A DNA stretch of 64,000 bases from Dryococelus australis. Its lineage: Eukaryota; Arthropoda; Insecta; Phasmatodea; Phasmatidae. Made by a program: the position numbers and the translations under genes. The stretch lies in NCBI GenBank assembly GCA_029891345.1, contig CM057009.1, positions 304,111,166-304,175,165 on the forward strand, written 5' to 3'. Below are positions 50,401-59,400 of this stretch, one piece after another. Position 1 is the first letter of the stretch, and each line of letters begins with the position of its first letter. Under the pieces are notes generated by a model. The model worked only from the letters and a program-made list of their open reading frames with translations, searched no databases and was not told where the DNA came from.

Positions 50401-53400
50401 ACTAAAGTATCCTCGGTCAATGGGCGACAATCACAAATTCTAAGCATGTAATAATTTTCTGTTCAGGTATCAGCACTCTCAAACAATTAAGTGCTTTAAT
50501 CACGACGCGTGATGTGCTCGCATATAAATAAATTTCCGTTTCTAACGAACAAATGCGTTTTTCAATCTACCCCATAACTTTGGGCGATCATCCATCAAAA
50601 ATAGATCAACTGTCAATATTCTTCATTTGCGAGACCACATACTTATAGCCACGTTTAAGTTATATGCTGTGTCCAATACACCTAACATTTAGAAGTCTCA
50701 AATTCGTGTGTCTCGGAACGTTTGCATTTTACCACCCGGCACACCCACTGCAGTTTCACCATACCCATTGCAAAAACAGCATTTCGCTCGCGGTTCACAG
50801 TGCACATACAACTCTGTTCATGTCTCGGCCACGACTGTTACGCACTGCACCCCGACTGCAACTCGACTGCCGCACGACTGCAAGCCAATGAACTACATGG
50901 ATGCTACTCGACTAACGCACTGCTGCGAACTTACTGCCCCACTAGCCAGAGCAAGCACCAGCTCGCCCGGCCAGGTGACATCCCGCACCCAACAGTGGCG
51001 CGATACAGTGGCGACCCTTCACACCAATTATAACAAATTCACACACAATGTATCGCAAATAAAGTAACAAAATTATTGCATCATATTTTATAAAATATAT
51101 GTATTATGTCACACTCAAATACGTAATCACTAATGTGGAAAATATAACCATGAATATTTGGCCATCCGTTAAAAAACCCACATACTGAAACTGATTATTA
51201 AAATAGTGACATACAAGGGTACCAATTGTTACATTTCGTGCCTAAGAAACGAAATACACCAGGTGACGATAATCATATCGTCACACAGTGGTGGTAATTT
51301 CCTAGGGTCACCCTGACACACCATTGACATTTCAGCAGGGGACCCCAGGATGTCACCTGGTACAGGCGGCGTCGGGTAAGTGGATACCACTGATAGTATA
51401 GGCGTCCTGACGACAGGCATAATGGCATCAGCAGGTGGATCTGCCACTTGAAGTACTGGCACCTGTACAGGTTCTCGGGGTTGAAAGGTGGTACTTGTAG
51501 ATGCCATGCCTCCAACCACACCTTGGCTAAAACGGATGCGCCTTGGGGGGTGCTGAAGCACCAGGCGACTCCATGCTTTCTGGCCCAGCTGGTGGTGTGT
51601 TTTCGTAAGGTAATGCTGCAACTTACTCCTCGATACCCCCTCTGGGGATGCTCGACAGTGGTGTTGCCATCCAGGTCAACCAGGGTTGGTACCTCCTCTT
51701 CTTCCTGCTATGGAGGTTCTGTTGCAGGCCCTCCTGCTGGTGCACCTGCTTCTCCTCTTGCCACTTGGGGGAGCTTGGCACTTTCATTGCCGTCATGGGG
51801 CTGCAGGGTGTCGGGCGCGACTTCGTCGGCGATGTCACCCGGGGCGAGCCGGATGTTCTCCCAATGACCCTAGCCCTTCTCTTCCCAAGTTGGACAGAGA
51901 AGTTGGTTGGTCCGTGGCTCTGAATGACCCGATGTGGCCCGACCAATTGGCCTCAAATTCCGCACAAAAGGCCTTGTTGGCAGTAATTGCGGTTGAGCTC
52001 ACATGTAGATCATCTGTACTGCTTGTAATGCCAGTGGTGGCTATGTTGTGGTGTGCAGCCATTCCCCAGCATACAGTGCTCGATGTTTTGTGCAGTCGTT
52101 GATGGCGTCGTGTCCATCGAGTGTCGCTGACTGCTGACAGACTCACTTGTCTCCTCCACCTGTGAGCAGTTAGTCTCACCCAGCAGGTGAAGGTTATGCC
52201 TCAGTAGTATGTCTGCTAGTGTTCGGCCTGTGGCCGACATGCCAGCAGAGGGAATACAGTGCGGCTGGCAGGTGGTCGGCCCACATGGCGTGTTGATCGC
52301 CCACACTGAGTTGTAACTGCACATTAAGCTCCTGGGATTTACTCTAGGATGGTGATTCGCCATTTTCATGTGCCTCACCCCCCACCTGGGGCTTAGTTCC
52401 AGCCACTTTTTCCCGATGAATTGTGAGTCGTACTCTTTTTTGGAGATTTTTGGGATACCCCCACCTCGGGAAAAAGTCGTCACTCATTATACTCAAGCAA
52501 TATTCGCCATGCAAGCATTGCTCCCTGGGTATGCCTCCACCGATTTTGAAAAGCTGTCAGTTACTACAAAAATGAAAATCTTCCCCCTGCAGTCCTGGGG
52601 TAAGGTCCTATGAGGTCCAAATGTACTGTTTCACAAGGTTTATGTGGTGCATGTGGCTGTTGTTGCTGCCTCCCATTTGTACATCTCACTTTAAGCAGGT
52701 TACACTTTATGCACCACTGTAGATATTGGCATGCGTATTTTGCCAGGCCGAGCCAGAAAAAATGTTCCTGTACATTGTGCATTGTTTGGTCGGTTCTGGC
52801 ATGTCGTGCCTCGTCGCCACAGTGTGCTTAGGCTAATCTGCTCTCTCTTGAACATGTGGGGACAAACAACCACCACTTTGTGGAATAGTTCGGTGAACAT
52901 GTTTCTAAGTGTCCATCCATTATGTGCCAATTTTCTACCACCTGCTGTGACACATGTATTTCCTGTCTTGTGTGAGCATGTGTTCCAGCTGTGTCTGTTT
53001 AACTATGTAGTGCAGCTAACAGATTAAGATGCCATTGTTTACAGCATCCAGTTGATGTATATTCACTTCCTGGAACCGCTCTTATCCGTTGCACATGTTA
53101 AGATGTTTCTGACCAGTCTCTCTAACACAACGGACAGATGGTATAGGTGTTCCTCCAAACTAGTTGACCTTACAACTATGTCATTAAAATACGCTAGCAT
53201 ATACTCCCCGATGAGGCCGTCTAGCAATGGGCCATCATCACACAACATTTAAATTGCCTCCCATCTGGGGCCGTGAAAGCGGTTTTCTCTCTATCCTCTA
53301 GCTTAACAAGAACCTACCAGTTCCTACTTTTCAAGTCCAGTGAGGTTAAAAGTTTGGCTTGGTCAAGCGAACTAAGGGCTTCACTCACATTTATTTACAG

Positions 53401-56400
53401 TGAGAGTGCACTATGTCTCACCTGATCAAGTGGCCTGAAATCTACGCAGAACCTCCAGGAGCCATATTTTATCAGTGCAAGCATAATCGCCGAGTTATAC
53501 TGGCTCTCGGTAAGTTCAATTACACCATCGGTTAACATTTATTGTACCTGCTGCGGAATTATTCGTGCCTGATGCAGCAAAGATCTCCGCAGCAGTGTGC
53601 AGATAAGCCATTTTTCCACTAACAGGATCTTGTGCTCCGCTACTATTGTACGTTGCAGGGCTGGCAAAAACGTCCCTACGCTCGTCCAATAATCGCTGTA
53701 AAGCTGTTTGGTGTTCGTTCTGTATACTGTGATCATTTTCCCTTAGGGAAACTGGAGTCAAGCTATCTTCTGAATGCCGGTCTAAGTTGTATACCATGCT
53801 CTGCTCTTTCGCGCCAAAGTGAGTTCAGTGTGCCACGGGTTCTACAATAGTATTTTGTTCCATCAGCTATCAGCAGAGGGTTGCATCATCTCTATTTTCT
53901 GATGAAATTATTGCTGTGGTTGTGGTCTCAATAACATGCATTCGTACAGTAATTGCTGTTTGGTCTAGTGCCTAGCTACTATGCTGGTTAGTGGCTAACC
54001 TGATTACATGGTAAGCAGGCGTCACATCGCTGCTGTATACGAAACATAGCTGAATGAAATTGTGGGAGGCCACAGTATCGATTAACATGTGACAATGTTG
54101 ACCATTGACAGTAACAACTATGCAGATAAATTTTTCATTGCAGCTACTAACTAGGCCTATTGGGGGTTGCTGTGGTGTCAATTCCTGTTGTTTTTGTTGT
54201 TGCAGGACTGGGGTGTCAGGAGCACCTGACCACCTTACCCCCACCTCCTGTTTCCCTGCTGTGTGCTGTTTCCTTCTTGTGAACATTTCAGATGTGGGTT
54301 GTTGGGGCATTGTTTGTCCGATTGGGTAACTTCCCTTTCACAATATCGGCATGCTCGCACAGTGTTTGGCTCCTATCCCACTTAGCATTTTCATTTTCAA
54401 CACAGTTCACGTCACTTTTTCCTTTTGCTGATTTTTATCCCGATTTGTTTAGTTAGTGGTTTCTGAACTGGGTTGTGGAATTTTGTCCCAGTGTTGTCCA
54501 AAAGAATTCGAATTTTGCTCACATTGATTCTCTTATTGTCCTCTCCCGCTTCCACTCGCCTGCTCATAGTGCCATCATGCAGCACCCAGGATGTGGTGCA
54601 GTTGGCAAGGTTTACGCTCTAGTATTATCGTGGTAAGCATAAGCTCTTCCAATGTCCCATTCAACAGTGGTATCAGTGCGGCTCGCAATTTGGGGCGTGC
54701 AGTTTCGGCTGCCACCTCTATAACTTCCCATTTTGGAAGGTGTGATTGGAATCTGTGGATTAGGTGAATTTTTTCGCATTATGAAAGCAGTCAGTGATTC
54801 ACATGGCTGTTGCTCCTCTGGAGTGAGTTTTCTCTCTGCTTGGAGCGACATGACGACCGGAGAAATTGACTCCACTGCATTCCATAGTGACTGAGAGACT
54901 GCCACCAAGAATGTGCTTTCCCTTGGAGTTGCTCTCCAGCACAATTGGCCCATTCTTTCTCGCACACACTGTACCGGGTTAGTTGCGATGTACAATTGCT
55001 TAGGAAGGTGGTTGGATCTTCTGTGGGTGTTCAGGAAAATCTTGGAAATGTTTGGAATTTCGACGGTGTTTTCGCTGTGGTTGGTCCTGGCGGCATTGTA
55101 GTAACATTGGACGTGGTTTCGTTACTCCTTCTGTCTTCTTGCAAGATGGCTACTGACAGGTGGAATTGCACAATTGTCTGCTGCTGGATATAGTGTCATG
55201 GGATGTATGGAAGGGTAAGGCATGGCAATGGTTAGCAGCATTGGTGGGAATAATGGTGATGGATATAAAGTCGGCAATGGCGGGAAGTATGGAGTGTGGG
55301 GTAGAAACATGAGAGGGTTTATGACTACAGTAGGATGCGATGGTTTTGGTTGGGTGGGCGGCATGGGTTTGTTTACACTTTCCACGTGCGCACTGTGGGC
55401 GTGTGACAGTTGCATGTTGTTGACCGTCGCTGCACAGACATGACACATGGATCCTTCCCTCTCCGCACTGTTCTTGCCCTGCTCGTTCACTTTCACTCTG
55501 CAGTTACAACATTGCGTGTTGCTGCTGCCTTCTCTACTTCGACAGTCCGCTTTATTACTTGCGTCCAATTACTGATCTCATCCTGTTACAAAATCCTCTA
55601 ATTTGTTACATGTGTTCTGTGTGTTTTCATTGTACTGCACTGTTGATACACGAATGTCAGTTCCGTCGTGGTTACAACTTCGGTTTCGGTTAAGCACTCA
55701 CAGTGATACGATAATATTGGCACTGATTACAGTGGAGGATAATTGTCACCTGACCAATACACAGTCGGTTACTACACCAGTTTTTTTATATTGTAGTTTG
55801 GGAAAACTTGTGTTTCTATTTTCAGGTGTTCTGAATTTTCCACTGGTAATTCTGGTTGAAATATTTCCGCATCACTTTCACTCTCCTTTTTGTCTCGGTT
55901 GACCATGGCACAGTCGTCAAAAGGGCTGCTCTTGATAGTACAACGACAATACTGATTGCCAAGCTCATATTGAGTTGTTACATATTGCGGGATTGGATGT
56001 AAACACTGAAGGCACAGCAGCACCTGTACAGCCATCTGTGCCTTGCCGGCCATTGTTTGTCAACACGACCACATGCGCGGGTGCCCGATTGACAGACAGC
56101 ATTGGGGGGAGGAGCACCTTCCAATCACAGAACTAACCCCTCTGTGTGTGTCAAAGAGGTAACGACCGACTGGCAGAGGCAGGAGGTGAGATCCGCTCAT
56201 GTGACCCCGCAGCCTCGCGATTGATGCTACGCCCAGCTGTCCCGGCATGGAGTGTGGCATGGGGTTTTGGCGCACACCCACTCCTTTGTCTGCACTGAGT
56301 GGGTTGTGGATGGCTGATGTTACTCCTCCATCCAAAATGGCTACTCTCCTACTAGTGCCAACCCTTGCTGGTGCAATGGCGGCTGCCCTGTTGTTCTTAC

Positions 56401-59400
56401 TCTCTTTTCTCGTCACACTATGTTGTCCATTTCCAGGCATCTCGATGGCTTGTGGAAGGCGTTGCGGCACTGTTTTTAGCTATTTGTCGTTCCTGATATG
56501 GCCATTGTGGGTAGGCAGGTAAGTATGGCAGGAATTACACAGGCAGGAAAAAAATTTGCAGAAAATATTTGGCAGAAAATGTTGGTGGGTTTGGTCTTCT
56601 TGTATGGGAATTTTCATGAAAGGAAAATTACACCTCATGGAAAGGCGACAATTTGACGCCATGCGGTGAGGCCATGGATGTTCACAGGTGATTTCAGAGG
56701 TGGAGTTGATTGCAACTAGGAATGCTGGAATGCATTTATCCAGTAGGCACCAGGCATCGCCCCAATGCTGCGCCAAATTTCTGGAGCTTGAAACTCTGTT
56801 GAGCCCTGGGTTGTGGGCCGAATCACCTGGACGTAATTTTCCTTCTTTGACACAGGTTACTCCTAATATTCTATTTTAATTGTGAGTTAATAATTATGTG
56901 ATGCTTAAGTGTCAAGGTATTTTTCTAAATGAGAAACCTATTCTGGCTGGTCCCAAAACTTGCTAGATTATTTACATAAAATACGCACATTGCAACATTG
57001 ATCACACAAATAATAAACATAAAAAACTTAAGAAACATAGCACTGAAATGGGGTTATAATGGCCCGTGCCCTGAAATGCTGTGATGCGTTGCACGCAAAC
57101 AATACATAGAACTCTGTTCACATGTATATTTAGGGAATTATATAACACTCCTCTGATGAGGGACAATTTACAAGTTTTTGCCTGTGTAAGCCCGTCGGCA
57201 TGGCAATTTGGTTTAAAAGGCACGAAGTTCGAAAAATGTATAAAATTAAAAATATAGCTCCCCTGGGCGATGCAAACCACATGGTAGGAGGGCAGGAATC
57301 TCCTGTGGCTAGAAAGATGAAAGAGGTTCCAGTAAATTACATTACTGTTACTCGTTAAATTATTGGCCCAAAAACAGTGCTACCACCAGAGTGCTGATGA
57401 AATGCAGACATGCCCCCGCATGTCTTGAGAACTACTGAACTTTCTGCCGTGTTGCCAGAACCTCTCCTAGTGGAGTTCAGCACACCATGCTGGAACTACT
57501 TTGTGTGACACTTGCAAATACAACACGGTACACTCTTACAAATCCTTACCTTGCAACTGGAACAACTGCATCAATTATTCTATATTTCATACAACACAAA
57601 ATAAACACTTGACCAGTAAATGGAATGAGGTGAAGGCGAAACAAGTGATATGTAAACAATGGACACTTGTAATAAACATTCTAAAGAACATAACATTTAA
57701 CAAGGGCTTTTTGTGGGACATCTTAAGTGTCCTCTGTATTAGGGTTCTTACAGCAGTCGTCGATAAACCCTTTGTAACATGCCCTATTTCCACTAATTGC
57801 ACTTGTGGTGCACTGGGATTCACTACCCTGCACTAAACTGGTGCACGATTGTCACTCACATCGTGCGCTGCACGAACTAACTGATTCACTGGCGCACTTC
57901 ACACACACACACACGCTGAGTAGAGTGCAGATGCTTGCTGCGCCGAGCTGTTGCTAGGCCGGGCAAACTGGCTGGTGGCGAGGGACGCGAGCACACATCA
58001 CTGCAAAACCGATTTTAGTTGTCTGGAAGAGGTCGCATGGTGTAGCAGCTAGACCACTCACCCCCCCCCCTAAGACGAACTGGACTAAATTGCCAGTGGG
58101 GTCGCTCCCGCATTTTCTGCACGTGGGAATGATGCCAGATGATGATACTGCAGCCAAGTGGGTTTTCTCAGGGATCTCCCTTTCCCCCTTATTTGCATTC
58201 AGACGCTGTTCCGTATCCCTCTAGCTTCGCCATTAATGGCTCTCAAGACAATGATGTTAAGAGTTGCCCAAATCTCTATCCACTCCATTTATCTGAACTT
58301 TGACTTTGCATTTGCATTGTGTGTTTGTGATCTCGTAAAAGGAACAGAATCGGAAAGTCAGATGTTAGTTATTAATTGCAAAAAATCCTTGGGGAACAAT
58401 TAGCTTTTACCGGCAGCATACTGGTAGGAGCAAATAATGCAAGACAAATATATGATACATAAGTCTCTGTCACTGTGCCAAGTTTTCGCCTTTAAATATA
58501 TTTGACAATTAATTTTGGAGACGAAATACGACCATATATTTTTCATTTTTTTTCAAAGTGAGGTATTGCTTTTGTGTTTCCTTGCAGTACACTTCAGGAA
58601 GAGATGTAAGAAATGGGATTTATTATCACTTTTTTACTAAATTCAAATTTTATTTTTCAGATAATATTTTTTACGCAATGAATTTTAATGCCTCCGAGTT
58701 CTTAATATTATTGTTATTTGATCACTTCAAATAGCATTTACACTCAAAGATATTCTATATAAATAAATTATCTTCATGGATATATTTCGTTTTCATCGAT
58801 ATTGTTGAGTGCTGTCGGAAACAGTTGTTTTTGTCATGCATCATTCTTATTGGCTGAGTGACGAGCACAGTTTAATTGACGTTTTAGCTATAGGTGGCAG
58901 GGCAATCATTTTATTTACATTCGCTCTTTTTTGCATGCACATTAGATTTATGAATAACGTTTTAGACGTTTAATTAAGCCATACATTATTTATATCACTC
59001 ACAATATTTTATAGTATTAAACCATATAAACAAAATACTGGTTTTCTCAAATTTATTTGCGCCTACGCAGTTTGGCCTTGCATTTCATTGACTTGTTCAT
59101 AGTGACGTATTTAATGGTAACCAATCACGTACACCCTGCCATTCGGCTGCTGATCAGCTGCCGACTCACGAGTTAAAAGTTGGTGAACTTGGTCAGCACT
59201 GCACTGCACATTGGCACTGACGACACAGGTCACGTGAACCAATCACATTTCAGAAATATGTCGGCACTGCAATGCACCGCACACCATCAGCCCTATGTAG
59301 CAGAGCCTTACTGGAACGTAGCTCAGTGCATTGTTTTTGGCCTTGTAGTAATAAAACATTAGACATTACATTTTTCATGGAGATTTAGACATTTAAATCT

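Larger units (their letters stand above)
47975..50692 (-). mobile_element. Gag-only LTR retrotransposon fossil
   Basis: Two direct repeats of about 320 bp (47975-48300 and 50366-50691) flank an internal part with a Gypsy-type gag on the - strand. Read on the - strand both repeats begin TGTTA, as LTRs often do. By eye they are roughly 80-85% alike, so the insertion is old. It is broken and no pol was seen, so it is a non-autonomous or deleted copy. Outer limits are approximate. Confidence 0.68.
51229..56800 (-). mobile_element. Ty3/Gypsy retrotransposon fossil with gag, protease, RT and integrase
   Basis: Read on the - strand, parts appear in the usual Gypsy order: gag pieces (56050-54610), protease (54310-53970), reverse transcriptase (53800-53050), integrase zinc-binding and core (52780-52560), and the integrase C-terminal region (51950-51620). 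A possible primer-site-like 'tggcgcagcattggggc' lies on the - strand near 56775, and the 3' end near 51233 reads TGTAACAATTGG. I could not match two LTRs. It is old and broken many times (over ten breaks). Confidence 0.82.

Noticed and set aside
50990-51010. 'agtggcgcgatacagtggcg' as a + strand retroelement primer site
   Set aside because: No + strand gag or pol follows; neighbouring retroelement genes are on the - strand.
56060-56522. 136-codon - strand and 91-codon + strand frames near the Gypsy 5' side
   Set aside because: They overlap on opposite strands in GC-richer sequence and show no known gag or other motif.
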